Source of the DNA: Salipiger thiooxidans
Lineage (GTDB): Bacteria; Pseudomonadota; Alphaproteobacteria; Rhodobacterales; Rhodobacteraceae
Length of the DNA: 64,000 nucleotides
Assembly: GCF_900102075.1 (NCBI RefSeq)
Contig: NZ_FNAV01000011.1
Span: 62,001-126,000, forward strand
Direction: 5' to 3'
The notes beneath the pieces are model-generated. The model did no database searches, was not told the origin of the DNA, and saw nothing but the letters and a program-made list of their open reading frames with translations. Each line of letters opens with the position of its first letter. Position 1 is the stretch's first letter. A program made the translations under genes and the position numbers. This document shows positions 18,618 to 29,698 of the stretch, in pieces.

Positions 18618-19087
18618 GCGTGGGTCTCCCGTTCGGTGCCGGCCTGCATGCGCTTCACCCGTGCCTCGATGCGCTCTAGCCCGTCGAGCATCGTCTCGAT
18701 CTCGTCGTCTCCGATGTCGCACAGCATCTCGGCCTCGGCGGTCTCGAGCTCTGCCTGGATCTTGGCGACGCGGCGCTTGCCCTGCGCCGTGAGGTGGATG
18801 AGCCGCGCGCGGCCGTCGTTTGCGTCGGGGCGGCGTTCGACGAGCCCCTCGCGGCTGAGAATGTCGATGACCCGGACGAGGCTTGATCCGTCGACGCCGA
18901 CGAGATGCGCCAGCGTCTTCTGCGAGATGCCGTCGCCCGAGATCGACAGGTGCACCAGCGGCACCCATGTGGCGTCGGTGAGGCCAGCCTGCGCGAGATG
19001 CGCGTCGAGCGTCCGGCGCCAGGCACGGGCGAGCATCGCGAAGCGCAGTCCGAAACGGAATCGGGGAGGGCGGGTGTCCTGGGTCAT
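18614..19087 (-). CDS. MarR-family transcriptional regulator
   Basis: A 157-aa winged-helix regulator. The DNA-binding region reads GISQKTLAHLVGVDGSSLVRVIDIL with the wing at LVERRPDANDGRARL, as in MarR/SlyA proteins. It probably represses itself and the FUSC exporter. The palindrome at 19105-19134, just upstream of its start, is the likely operator. The gene is independent of the nif remnants that begin on the other strand. Confidence 0.9.
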   Translation of the reverse strand: MTQDTRPPRFRFGLRFAMLARAWRRTLDAHLAQAGLTDATWVPLVHLSISGDGISQKTLAHLVGVDGSSLVRVIDILSREGLVERRPDANDGRARLIHLTAQGKRRVAKIQAELETAEAEMLCDIGDDEIETMLDGLERIEARVKRMQAGTERETHA

Positions 19088-19104
19088 GATCGCGAGATAG
19101 GGTG

Positions 19105-20924
<1,820 letters not shown>

Positions 20925-20946
20925 GCCGGGCAGGGCAGAGACGACA

Positions 20947-20977
20947 CCGGCCGCGGGGACACCGCGGCCGGTTTTTT
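20947..20977 (+). terminator. rho-independent terminator of the nifHDK operon
   Basis: Perfect 10-bp inverted repeat CCGGCCGCGG / CCGCGGCCGG with a 5-nt loop, followed by TTTTTT. It lies 23 bp after the nifK stop. Confidence 0.9.
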
Positions 20978-21236
20978 AATTTGGGCGTTGGGCCAGCAAG
21001 GGCCGTAGCCGGTGAGTTCGTGTCCATGGCCGCGGGACACCGCAGCCGGGTGCGACCGTTGGATGGCGGGTCGCGTGGGGTCGCGACCGGCTTTGCATCT
21101 GGACCATGGGCCAGCGAAGTCCGTGGTCGGTTCGGCACTTGGGTCGTTCGGCGCGGGACACGGCAGCCGGTTCGGCGTTTGGCGCGTTGGCCGCGCACCA
21201 CTTCGGCCGGTCCGGCGCCATGATGGCGGGCCGCGG
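20978..21236. repeat. degenerate repeats derived from the nifK terminator region
   Basis: This stretch holds no gene. It contains imperfect copies of the terminator arm and its flank: GCGGGACACCGCAGCCGG at about 21032, GCGGGACACGGCAGCCGG at about 21155, and related pieces such as GGGCCAGCAAGG, GGGCCAGCGAAG and TTTGGGCGTTGGGCC / TTTGGCGCGTTGGCCG. The copies are too diverged to fold as clean terminators. They look like decayed tandem duplications of roughly 100-120 bp. Confidence 0.55.
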
Positions 21237-21246
21237 CGGGCGCGCC

Positions 21247-21678
21247 TCAGGGCCGGATGTAGGCGTAGCCCTCTTCCTGCAGCTCGATCAGACGCACGAC
21301 GCCCGAGGGCACCACCTCGGCCTCGTCCAGCAGCGTCACCGTCTCGCCGGTCCTCTTCTCTATCCCCGCGATGGTGTTGGCGCAGGCCGAGAAGGTGATC
21401 GGGAGCTCGAGCGACATGGTCTCGATCCGGTCCTTCACCGGGCTCTTGCCGTCGACCAGCATGTGCAGACCGGGTCCATAGGCCACCATCTCGATCACCA
21501 CCTCGTCGCCCTGTTCCTCGTAGTAGGCGGCCAGGTTCTGGGCGTTGTTCAACGCCATGTTGAGCGTGTGCGGGTCGTTCTGGTCGACGTGGATCGCCAC
21601 GTGATGGGTCTTGCCGTCTGCCATGGCCATTAGCGGCGCAACCGCCAGCATAGCGGCAAGCGCGTATCTCCTGATCAT
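21247..21678 (-). CDS. exported DsrE-family protein
   Basis: A 143-aa protein with a signal peptide (MIRRYALAAMLAVAPLMAMA) and a DsrE/DsrF-like sulphur-relay fold (HVAIHVDQNDPHTLNMALNNAQ, EVVIEMVAYGPGLHML, a single Cys in ITFSACANTI). Exported DsrE-like proteins are common in Proteobacteria but their function is largely unknown. It lies on the minus strand between nifK and nifE remnants and is intact, so it is probably not part of the dead nif unit. Confidence 0.8.
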   Translation of the reverse strand: MIRRYALAAMLAVAPLMAMADGKTHHVAIHVDQNDPHTLNMALNNAQNLAAYYEEQGDEVVIEMVAYGPGLHMLVDGKSPVKDRIETMSLELPITFSACANTIAGIEKRTGETVTLLDEAEVVPSGVVRLIELQEEGYAYIRP

Positions 21679-21776
21679 CTGGTGTCTCCTCCCTTAGACA
21701 GGAGAAAACATATATGCGAATGCGAGAATTAGATACGGGCTTCTGCACGCCCCGCGCTAGGGCCAGGATACCTCAT

Positions 21777-21792
21777 TGTCGGGACCGCGACA
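21777..21792. promoter_or_regulatory. NifA upstream activator sequence of nifE
   Basis: TGTCGGGACCGCGACA is an exact TGT-N10-ACA site, 58 bp upstream of the nifE sigma-54 promoter. Confidence 0.82.
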
Positions 21793-21849
21793 AGCCGGCG
21801 GCCTTTGGGCACCCGTGCCAAGTGGCTGAAAACAGGCGGCTTCCGGAGT

Positions 21850-21865
21850 TGGCACGATGATTGCT
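21850..21865 (+). promoter_or_regulatory. sigma-54 promoter of nifE
   Basis: TGGCACGATGATTGCT is a perfect -24/-12 element 30 bp before the nifE ATG. Confidence 0.88.
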
Positions 21866-21894
21866 TGATCCCCTTGAAACACAGGGATCCCGCC

Positions 21895-23409
21895 ATGGCC
21901 GACGCACTGAAGAACAAGATCGCCGATGTCTTCGATGAGCCTGCCTGCGGGACCAACGTCTCGAAGAGCGAACAGCAGCGCAAGAAGGGCTGCGCCAGGC
22001 CGCTGACGCCGGGCGCCGCCGCCGGGGGTTGCGCCTTCGACGGCGCCAAGATCGCGCTGCAGCCGATCGTCGACGTCGCCCACCTCGTGCACGCGCCGCT
22101 GGCCTGCGAGGGCAATGGCTGGGACAACCAGGGCGCGGCCTCGTCGGGCTTCCAGCGCTATCGCACCGGCTTCACCACCGACATGACCGAGATCGACATC
22201 GTCATGAGCTACGGCGAGAAGAATCTCTTCCGCGCCATCCGCGAGGTGATCGAGGCCGAGGATCCGCCGGCGGTCTTCGTCTATTCCACCTGCGTGCCCG
22301 CGCTCATCGGCGTCGACATCGACGCGGTCTGCAAGGCCGCCACCGCCAGGTTCGGCACACCCTGCATCCCGGTGAACGCGCCGGGCTACGTGGGCTCGAA
22401 GAACCTCGGCAACAAGCTCGCGGGCGAGGCGATGCTCGACCACGTCATCGGCACCGTCGAGCCCGCGGAGCTGACCCCCTACGACATTAACATCGTCGGC
22501 GACTACAACCTCAGCGGTGAGCTCTGGCAGCTGAAGCCGCTGCTCGACAGGCTGGGCATCCGCATCCTCGGCTCGCTCGCCGCCGACGCCCGCTACAGGC
22601 AGGTCGCCATGATGCACCGTGCCAAGGTGACCATGATGCTCTGCTCAAAGGCGCTCATCAACGTCGCCCGCAAGCTCGAGGAGCGCTACGGCCTCCCCTA
22701 TTTCGAGGGCTCGTTCTACGGCATCTCTGACACCTCCGACAGCCTGCGCCAGATGTGGCGCCTGATGGTGTCGCAGGGCACGGATCCCGCGCTTCTCGAC
22801 CGCTGCGAGTCGCTGATCGCCGGGGAGGAAGCCGCGATCCGGGCCGATCTCGAGCCGTTCCGCCGCCGCGTCGAGGGCCGCAAGGTGCTGCTCTACAGCG
22901 GCGGCCACCAGAGCTGGTCGGTGGTGGCGGCGCTGCAGGAGCTGGGGATGGCGGTGCTGCGCCTGCCGCCGAGGCACGCCGAGCGCAAGATCCGCGACCC
23001 TGATCGCCGGGTGCGCATCGCCGTGGCCCACCGGCTGCCGCGGGACCAGCTGCTGCCGATGACCCGCGACGAGGACAGCTACGTCCGCTCGATCGTGGCG
23101 CGGCGGGCAGAGCCGGGGATGCTGGCGGTGATGCTCGGCGATGCCGACCCCGAGATCCGGCGCATCGTGGCGCGGCGCATCGGGCCCGACTGGCTCGACC
23201 GTTTCCGCGCCGATCCCGATCCGCTGGTCCGGCGCGAGGTGGCGCTGCGGCGCCCGGAGCTCTTCGTTGCCGACGACGACATGCGGGTGCGCCACACCGT
23301 GGCCGAGCAGGGCGGGACTGAGGACGTGGCGGCGCTGCTCGACGTTCCCGAAGACATCATCCGCGAGACCGCCGCCGCGCGGCTCGCCCAGCTGAAGGAG
23401 GGCGCCTGA
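21895..23409 (+). pseudogene. nifE: nifE fused in frame to a nif-associated LRV repeat protein
   Basis: Residues 1 to about 350 are NifE, a scaffold subunit for FeMo-cofactor assembly: [67 protein letters not shown] and [12 protein letters not shown] are typical. At about 22960, after [15 protein letters not shown], the frame moves directly into the C-terminal part of a leucine-rich-variant (LRV) repeat protein ([41 protein letters not shown]). Such 4Fe-4S LRV proteins are encoded near nifB and nifZ. The end of nifE, nifN, nifX and other genes normally between them are gone. The frame is open through the junction, so a chimeric protein could be made. Confidence 0.85.
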
Positions 23410-24236
23410 TGTCCACCGACGACCGAGAGATCGAGGTCTACCGCGACCCGGCCTACATGCCCGGCGACAAGGTGATCTCGAACAAGAACATCAAGAACGA
23501 CGGCACCATGGCCGGCAAGGAGATCTGCGAGACCGTGGTCCGAAAGGGCGGCGTCGGCTACGTCCGCGACATCGGCGTGTTCCTGCAGCAGTTCTACATC
23601 TACGCCGTGGATTTCGTCGACCGCGCCAGCATCGTCGGCATGCGCGAGCGCGAGTTCGCGCTCGCCGCGGCCTTCGCCAACCCGGTGCACGACTGGCTCG
23701 CCCGTGTGCGCCCGCCGATGGTGGCGGACACGTGGTACGACGACGGGCTGCTGCGCGCCTTCGAGCGGGTCAAGGACTGGGGGCTCGTGCAGGGCGGGAG
23801 CCGCAACGGCGAGTGGATCGACATCTTTACCCGCGCCTACGACTGCGCCGGCACCGAGGTCGGTGAGGCCAGCGCCGACTGGAAGACGCTGCTCCACAAG
23901 CCGCACGGGTTGGCGCGGCCGGGGGCGTCCTTCCTGATCTCCGACAGCGATTACGTCGAGGGTCTGACCGAGATCGACATCCAGCGCCCGATCCCCGAGG
24001 AGGTGCAGCGCCGCTGCACCGGGCGTCCGCTGCTGTTCCTCGGCTGCCGCTGCGATGACCAGATGCTGCGCACCTTCGCGCGCCAGATCGGCAAGCGCTC
24101 GGCCGAGGGCCATGTCGCGGTCATGCCGGGGCCGCTCACCCGGATGGAGGCGCGGTTTCTGGACGAGCTCGGCATCACGTGGCTCGACCTGGCGGTCGCG
24201 GCGCTGAGCGAGATGCTCACGGTTCCCGAGGGCTAA
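23409..24236 (+). pseudogene. nifZ: nifZ fused in frame to a nif-associated SIR2-like protein
   Basis: Residues 1 to about 83 are NifZ, a P-cluster maturation factor (YRDPAYMPGDKVISNKNIKN, GGVGYVRDIGVFLQQFYIYAV). The next 190 residues resemble the C-terminal part of SIR2-domain proteins found in nif clusters: KPHGLARPGASFLISDSDYVE, CTGRPLLFLGCRCDDQMLR and WLDLAVAALSEML. The N-terminal NAD-binding half expected for such a protein is missing. The join lies near 23660-23680. Its start overlaps the upstream stop (TGATG). I infer another deletion hybrid; a natural NifZ-SIR2 fusion cannot be excluded without comparison to relatives. Confidence 0.7.
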
Positions 24237-24547
24237 GTCTCGGACAAGCGATGGGACGTCGCGGCACCTCTCCGCGAGCGCGTCCCGACCGGGCCGCCCG
24301 GTGGTGGCAGGCGGCCCGGTCCATGAGGTTTCGTTGGGGGTGCGTCCTTGGAGGCGGCAGACTGGCGCCTTGGAGAGGCGCATTGAACGTGGGGCGGGCG
24401 GCTTGGACTGCCCCCTAAGGTCTGACGTTCAAAGGGATTTCAAAGACACCCCTGTGACGACCCGGGGATGCCACGCACCTCCGCGCCGGCTTTTGCTGAA
24501 GTGTCGTCGAGGGCGTCCCCACAGGCCCCCCGGCGACCATCCCCCGA

Positions 24548-25606
24548 TCACATCGCGTGGCTCTGGCGCCAGCCGTCCTGCAGGATCTTCTGCACCATGG
24601 CGTCGGCTTCCTCGAGCGGCGGGCGGCGGTCCTTGGCAGCCCAGGCGATCAACTCGCCGAAATTGGCCACTGCCGCCTCGAGCTTGTCCGAGGCCCAGTC
24701 CGCATCGCCGATCTGCAGCGCCTCGCGGGCGATGTTGATCAGCCCGCCGGCGTTCACCACGTAATCCGGGCAGTAGAGGATGCCGCGGCGGTGCAGCTCC
24801 TGCGCGCAATCGGGCGTCGCGAGCTGGTTGTTCGCCGCGCCGCAGATCATGCGGACCCTGAGCCCGGCAATGCTGTCGTGGTCGATCACGCCCCCCAGCG
24901 CGCAGGGCGCGAGGATGTCGGCCTCCTGCGTCAGGATGCGGTCCGGCGCGACGATCTGCACGCCGAGATCGCGGGCCGCATCGACCGCCTTGGGGTTCAT
25001 GTCCGCCGCCACGACCTGCGCGCCATCCGCGCGCATCTTGCCTGCGAGCGACAGCCCCACATGCCCGAGCCCTTGCAGCGCCACGATCCGGCCGCGCAGG
25101 CTGTCGCTTCCGAACACCTGCGCCGCGGCAAGCTTCATGCAGCGGAAGACGCCCTCGGCGGTGATCGGCGAGGGATCGCCGCTGGCGAAGCGCCCGGTGG
25201 TGAGGCCCGCCACGTGGGTGGTCTCCTCGGCCACATGCGCCATGTCCGCGGGCGACACGCCCACGTCCTCGCCGGTGATGTAGCGCCCGTTCAGGGTCTC
25301 GATGAAGCGCCCGAAGGCGCGCATCATGGCGGGCGTTTTCTCGTGCTGCGGATCGGCCATGATCACCGCCTTGCCGCCGCCGAAGGGCACACCGGCCAGC
25401 GCCGCCTTGGCGGTCATGCCCGCCGAGAGCCGCATGGCATCCGCCAGCGCATCCTCGACCCCGTCGTAGCGCCAGTAACGGCAGCCCCCCAGCGCCGGGC
25501 CGAGCGTGGTGTCATGCACCGCGATGATGGCGCGCAGCCCGCTGCGCTCGTCGGTGCAGAACAGCACCTCTTCATGGGTTCCAGTCGTGATCTTCTCGAT
25601 GTGCAC
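24548..25606 (-). CDS. Glu/Leu/Phe/Val dehydrogenase, leucine-dehydrogenase type
   Basis: A 352-aa NAD-dependent amino-acid dehydrogenase that would oxidatively deaminate leucine or a related branched-chain amino acid. The substrate and catalytic region is clear (GPALGGCRYW, GMTAKAALAGVPFGGGKAVI with the catalytic Lys, ITGEDVGVSPADM), followed by the Rossmann motif ALQGLGHVGLSLAGKM and GAANNQLATPDCA. GTG 25606 was chosen because GAGGAGG lies just upstream and the homologous N-terminus begins there. It is divergent from an Lrp/AsnC regulator, which probably controls it. Confidence 0.88.
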   Translation of the reverse strand: MHIEKITTGTHEEVLFCTDERSGLRAIIAVHDTTLGPALGGCRYWRYDGVEDALADAMRLSAGMTAKAALAGVPFGGGKAVIMADPQHEKTPAMMRAFGRFIETLNGRYITGEDVGVSPADMAHVAEETTHVAGLTTGRFASGDPSPITAEGVFRCMKLAAAQVFGSDSLRGRIVALQGLGHVGLSLAGKMRADGAQVVAADMNPKAVDAARDLGVQIVAPDRILTQEADILAPCALGGVIDHDSIAGLRVRMICGAANNQLATPDCAQELHRRGILYCPDYVVNAGGLINIAREALQIGDADWASDKLEAAVANFGELIAWAAKDRRPPLEEADAMVQKILQDGWRQSHAM

Positions 25607-25861
25607 GGCATCCTCCTCGTGCTCGCATTGCCTGCCTGCGCCGCCACCGCACGGCCCTCTGGCCGGCAGCGACGGTACGGCGAAGCCGCGCCCCTTGCTC
25701 CCCACAGGGCAGCGGCCCGCCACCCACGCCGCTCCTCCCGCGACGTGGTTGCGCCAAGTCTACTGCGGGTGCCGGAGCGTTTGTGATCGAATACGCTTTG
25801 CGCAAACGCCATCCGGAGCGATAATCTCTGCCAAATGGCCCTCGGAGGAGAGGATTCCGCC

Positions 25862-26320
25862 ATGGATCGCATCGACCGCAAGATTCTCGACGTCCTGCAA
25901 AGCCGCGGCCGGATTCCCGTGGTGGAGCTGGCCGAGCAGGTGGGGCTTTCGGCCACGCCCTGCCGCAAGCGCATCGCCAGCATGGAGGAGTCGGGGCTCA
26001 TCGCCCGCTATGGCGCCGAGATCGACCACGAGAGGGCGGGTTATCCGATCACCGCCTTCGTCTCGATCGAACTCGAGCGGCAGGAGGCCGACAGCCTCGA
26101 GCTCTTCGAACGGCGGGTGATGGATTTCGAGGAGGTGGTGCAGGGCTTCCTGATGACCGGCAGCCAGGATTTCCTGCTGCGTGTGGTGGTCGAGGACCTG
26201 CACGCCTTCGAGCGCTTCCTGCAGCATCGGCTGACCCGGATTCCGGGCATCCGCTCGGTGCGCTCGCGCTTCGCGCTGCGCCAGTTCGTCGGGCGCAACC
26301 GTCTGCCCTCGCGGGACTGA
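25862..26320 (+). CDS. Lrp/AsnC-family transcriptional regulator
   Basis: A 152-aa regulator with an N-terminal AsnC helix-turn-helix (MDRIDRKILDVLQSRGRIPV, LAEQVGLSATPCRKRI) and a C-terminal RAM ligand-binding domain (EVVQGFLMTGSQDFLLRVVV, PGIRSVRSRFALRQF). These regulators sense amino acids. Its divergent placement next to the leucine-dehydrogenase-type gene points to control of branched-chain amino-acid breakdown, as with BkdR/LdhR-type regulators. Confidence 0.92.
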   Translation: MDRIDRKILDVLQSRGRIPVVELAEQVGLSATPCRKRIASMEESGLIARYGAEIDHERAGYPITAFVSIELERQEADSLELFERRVMDFEEVVQGFLMTGSQDFLLRVVVEDLHAFERFLQHRLTRIPGIRSVRSRFALRQFVGRNRLPSRD

Positions 26321-26359
26321 GCGCGCCGCGGCCATATGTTTTCAGAAGGTTACTGGACC

Positions 26360-26653
26360 TCAGTGCAGCAGGATGTGCACCGTGGTCCTTTCCCTCCGCG
26401 CCGCCAGCCGGCGCTTCGCGGTCTCGAACTTCACCCGCGCGGTCTCGAGCTGGGCAAGGGCACGGGAGCGCGACTCGTACAGCGCGCGGATCGGTGAGCC
26501 CGGGTCTCCTATGGCCACGCGATAGGGCCGTGAGCTGGCCGGGAACCAGCGCCTCATCTCGCTCAGCGCGGCTTGCCATGCGGCATCGGCGGCGAGGTAA
26601 CGCTCGTAGGTCACGTGCAGGACGCGACGCCGCGTTTCCAGTTCGGTCTGCAT
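26360..26653 (-). CDS. small helical hypothetical protein (97 aa)
   Basis: A 97-aa basic protein predicted to be mostly alpha-helical (ETRRRVLHVTYERYLAADAAW, SRALAQLETARVKFETAKRRL), possibly a short coiled coil. It has no signal peptide or membrane segment and I do not recognise the family. The frame has normal GC-rich codon use, and a purine-rich GGGGGAGG precedes the ATG. It converges on the Lrp gene. Confidence 0.6.
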   Translation of the reverse strand: MQTELETRRRVLHVTYERYLAADAAWQAALSEMRRWFPASSRPYRVAIGDPGSPIRALYESRSRALAQLETARVKFETAKRRLAARRERTTVHILLH

Positions 26654-26818
26654 GATCTCCTCCCCCAGAGAACAGTCCGTAGCGGCACCACTATAGCATC
26701 GTGTGCCCGTCGCGCAAAGAAACGTCCCCGTGTGATCGCGTGCGGCGTGGACCCCGGCGCGTTTGCCCGGTGGCGGCCCGCGCTGCTACATTTCTCCCGG
26801 CACGAGGGAGGACGCGCC

Positions 26819-28453
26819 ATGGCAGCGATCGAGGGAGAAGCCGAGCTGGGCACCCACCGGGTCGAGAACCAGCCGCCCGGCCGCGGTGATCTGGACCTCG
26901 TGGGCGGCGACCGGTCGTTGCAGGACGCTCTTGCCGGGCTGGATGCTGCGCGCAGCGCCGAGCTGGCCGCCTACGGGCTGGCGCTCGGGCGCGAGGAAAT
27001 GCGGTGGGCTGCCCGCGACGCCAACCGCAACCCGCCCGAGCTGCAGGGCTACGACCGGGGCGGGCGGAGGCTCGACGAGCTGCGCTTCCACCCGGCCTAT
27101 CACCTTTTCATGGAGCTCTCGGTCTCGGCCGGCTACCACGCGCTGCCGTGGGAAGGGCAGGGCGGTGGGCACCTCGCCCACGCGGCGATGGTCTATCTGG
27201 CAAGCCAGGTGGAGCCCGGCCATTGCTGCCCGCTGACCATGACCTACGCCGGGATCGCGGCGCTTTCGGACCAGCATGGCGCGGTCGCGCAGCGCTGGCG
27301 CAAGGCATTGATGTCGCGGCACTACGACCCCTCGGTGCGCGAGCTGTCGCAGAAAGCCGGCGCGACGCTCGGCATGGCGCTGACCGAGAAGCAGGGCGGG
27401 TCGGACGTGCGCAGCAACGCCACCATCGCCGAACCCGACGGCGACGTCTGGCGGCTCACCGGTCACAAGTGGTTCTGTTCTGCGCCGATGTCGGACGGCT
27501 TCCTCACGCTGGCGCAGGGGCCGGAGGGGTTGAGCTGCTTTCTCGTGCCGCGCTGGCTCGAGGGTGGCCGCAACGGCATCCGCATCGCGCGGCTGAAGGA
27601 CAAGCTCGGCAACCGCTCCAACGGCTCGTCCGAGATCGAGTACGAGCGCGCGCTGGCATGGCCGCTCGGGGCACCGGGCGAGGGCGTGCGCACGATCATC
27701 GAGATGATCCACCACACCCGGCTCGACACGGCGATGGCGCCGGCGGGGCTGATGCGCGCGGCGCTGGCCGAGGCGCGTCACTGGGTGAGCCACCGCTCGG
27801 CCTTTCAGCGAAGGCTGATCGACCAGCCGCTGATGCGCACGGTGCTGGCCGACCTCGCGCTGGATCTCGAGGGCAGTCTCGCGCTCGGGCTGCGGGTGGC
27901 GGGGGCCTTCGACGGCACGGGCGAGGCCGACCGCGCCTTCGCCCGCATTGGCGTGGCGCTGGCGAAGTACCTCTCAAACAAGCTCTGCCCCGTGGTCGTC
28001 TGCGAGGCGATGGAGATCCTCGGCGGCGCGGGGTACGTCGAGGACGGGCCGCTGCCGATGCTCTACCGCGAGGCGCCGCTTAACGGCATCTGGGAGGGCT
28101 CGGGCAATGTCATCTGCCTCGATGTGCTGCGGACGCTGACCCGCGATCCCGCGGCGCGCGAGGTGCTGATGGCCGAATTCAGCGCCGCCTCTGCCGCGAG
28201 CGGGCGTTTCGCCTCGGCGCTGAGCGAACATCAGACCCGCTGGCCGGGCCTGCCCGAAGAGGCCGAGGCGCGCGCCTTCGTCGAGCGCACGGCGCTTCTG
28301 CTGGCCGCGGCCGCGCTTCTGCGCACGGTGCCCGCGGAGATCGCCGAGGCCTTCATCGACACCCGCCTCCTGAGCCCCCGCGGCCGCACGCCCGGCGCAA
28401 TCCCGGCGATGGATGCCGGCGCGATGATCGACCGGCTCGGGCCGGGGGGATGA
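26819..28453 (+). CDS. AidB-like acyl-CoA dehydrogenase
   Basis: A 544-aa FAD protein of the acyl-CoA dehydrogenase superfamily, AidB branch. Landmarks are EGQGGGHLAHAAMVYLASQ, LGMALTEKQGGSDVRSN, HKWFCSAPMSDGFLTLAQ, RLKDKLGNRSNGSSEIEYE and GGAGYVEDGPLPMLYREAPLN with the following GIWEGSGNV. AidB proteins bind DNA and are induced by alkylation damage; the dehydrogenase substrate of the branch is unclear. The length matches AidB (about 540 residues), including the C-terminal extension. It appears to be a single-gene unit. Confidence 0.88.
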   Translation: MAAIEGEAELGTHRVENQPPGRGDLDLVGGDRSLQDALAGLDAARSAELAAYGLALGREEMRWAARDANRNPPELQGYDRGGRRLDELRFHPAYHLFMELSVSAGYHALPWEGQGGGHLAHAAMVYLASQVEPGHCCPLTMTYAGIAALSDQHGAVAQRWRKALMSRHYDPSVRELSQKAGATLGMALTEKQGGSDVRSNATIAEPDGDVWRLTGHKWFCSAPMSDGFLTLAQGPEGLSCFLVPRWLEGGRNGIRIARLKDKLGNRSNGSSEIEYERALAWPLGAPGEGVRTIIEMIHHTRLDTAMAPAGLMRAALAEARHWVSHRSAFQRRLIDQPLMRTVLADLALDLEGSLALGLRVAGAFDGTGEADRAFARIGVALAKYLSNKLCPVVVCEAMEILGGAGYVEDGPLPMLYREAPLNGIWEGSGNVICLDVLRTLTRDPAAREVLMAEFSAASAASGRFASALSEHQTRWPGLPEEAEARAFVERTALLLAAAALLRTVPAEIAEAFIDTRLLSPRGRTPGAIPAMDAGAMIDRLGPGG

Positions 28454-28688
28454 CGGGTCGGATGACCTGCGATCCGTGCCCGTTGCGCGCCTGACACCCC
28501 GGTTCCGAGTGGCTGCCACGCACCCTGTGGAAACGTCGGAAAGACCCTGTCCGAGGTCACTCTTCGGGGAAATTCGCCGTTTGGGTTGGTATCCCGCGCG
28601 CCGATAGACGCGAATCTCCCAAACACTTGAGAGGTTTCGGCGCGACCTTGAACGACCCGCCGACAGGGCGGCGGGCAGCCATATCCAG

Positions 28689-29218
28689 GTGGTCTATCCC
28701 GGCTCAGACATGGCCTCTGCCCGGTCCTGCATGCCCGGAATCATCCGCGCCGATGCCGCCCGCCAGATGATGCGCGATTGCGGCATTTCCCGGGTCGTCG
28801 TTGTCCGGGTGAGCGTGTTCGGCGCCGACAACGGCCTGATGCTCGAGGCCATGGCAGAGCTCGGCGCGGCGCCGTGCAACTCGATGGGTCCGAGGGCGCG
28901 GCGGAGCTCGACCGGCTGCACGGGCTGGGGGTGCGCGGGGTCAGGATCAACCTGCACAGAACCTCGGCCAATGACATCGCCGCCGCCACCGCGCGGATCG
29001 ACACCACCGCCGCGACCTGCGCCGTCCGGAGCTGGTATGTTTATCTCTTCGCGGCGCCTTCGGTGATCGCGCAGCTGCAGGAGACCATCGCGGGGCTCGC
29101 GGTGCCCATGGTGCCCGATCACGTCGTCCTGCTTTCGCTGGAGGACCGGGGCCGCGCGGACGAGGGGGCCATGCTGTCGCTGTTCGAGGGCGGCATCGCC
29201 TGGGGGAAGCTCTCGGCC
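28689..29218 (+). pseudogene. truncated, frameshifted amidohydrolase_2 relic
   Basis: Two frames together resemble a TIM-barrel amidohydrolase of the 2-pyrone-4,6-dicarboxylate hydrolase type. The first frame gives MMRDCGISRVVVVRVSVFGADN and LEAMAELGAA. Near 28880 the frame changes, then AAELDRLHGLGVRGVRINLHRT, ETIAGLAVPMVPDHV and SLFEGGIAWGKLSAP follow. The N-terminal metal-binding part is missing and the 3' end is cut by the IS5-type fragment on the other strand at about 29218. It marks the left edge of the debris zone of the island. Confidence 0.7.
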
Positions 29219-29469
29219 CCTTCGGTCACCAGTCCGGCAATCATCCGCGCGAAGATGTCCTTTTCGCTCCAACGCTTCCATCCGCTGTAAAGCGTTTTGT
29301 GAGGGCCATAAGCAGCAGGAGCGTCGCGCCAGCGCACGCCATTGCGGTTGATCAAGATAATCCCGCTCAGCATCCGCTTGTCGTCAACCCGGGGCTTCCC
29401 ATGTGACTTGGGAAAGAAGGGGGCCAAATGTGCCAGCTGCGTGTCGATCAGCCAGAAGAGATCGCTCAT
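29211..29469 (-). mobile_element. IS5-family (IS427-type) transposase N-terminal fragment
   Basis: About 86 codons of an IS5-family orfA: SDLFWLIDTQLAHLAPFFP, KSHGKPRVDDKRMLSGII, RNGVRWRDAPAAYGPHKTLY and WKRWSEKDIFARMIAGL. The sequence stops matching at about 29211, where it joins the amidohydrolase relic. No orfB follows, so it is an inactive remnant. I see nothing recognisable between it and 29699. Confidence 0.82.
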
Positions 29470-29698
29470 GTCACCGCTCCGTTTCGGAGCTGTGAATCAC
29501 GCGGCGTCATAGACATCAACGCATCCTGACCCTGGTCACCATGCCAGATGTCCGCTGCCTGCGCATCGCTGCAGTTCATCCATGACGCGGCGGATGTCGG
29601 CTCTCTGGGCCTCGATGTCGAAGCTTGGTGTCGATCTGCAGTGGTCACGGGCCGCAGGATCGGGCCGCTCCTGCCAACGCGTCAAGACTGATCGGCTC

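Noticed and set aside
29480-29698. Possible regulator gene fragment between the IS5 remnant and the YihY gene
   Set aside because: A minus-strand frame reads DIEAQRADIRRVMDELQRCA, which recalls the coiled coil of MerR-type regulators, but it is too short and has no DNA-binding part.
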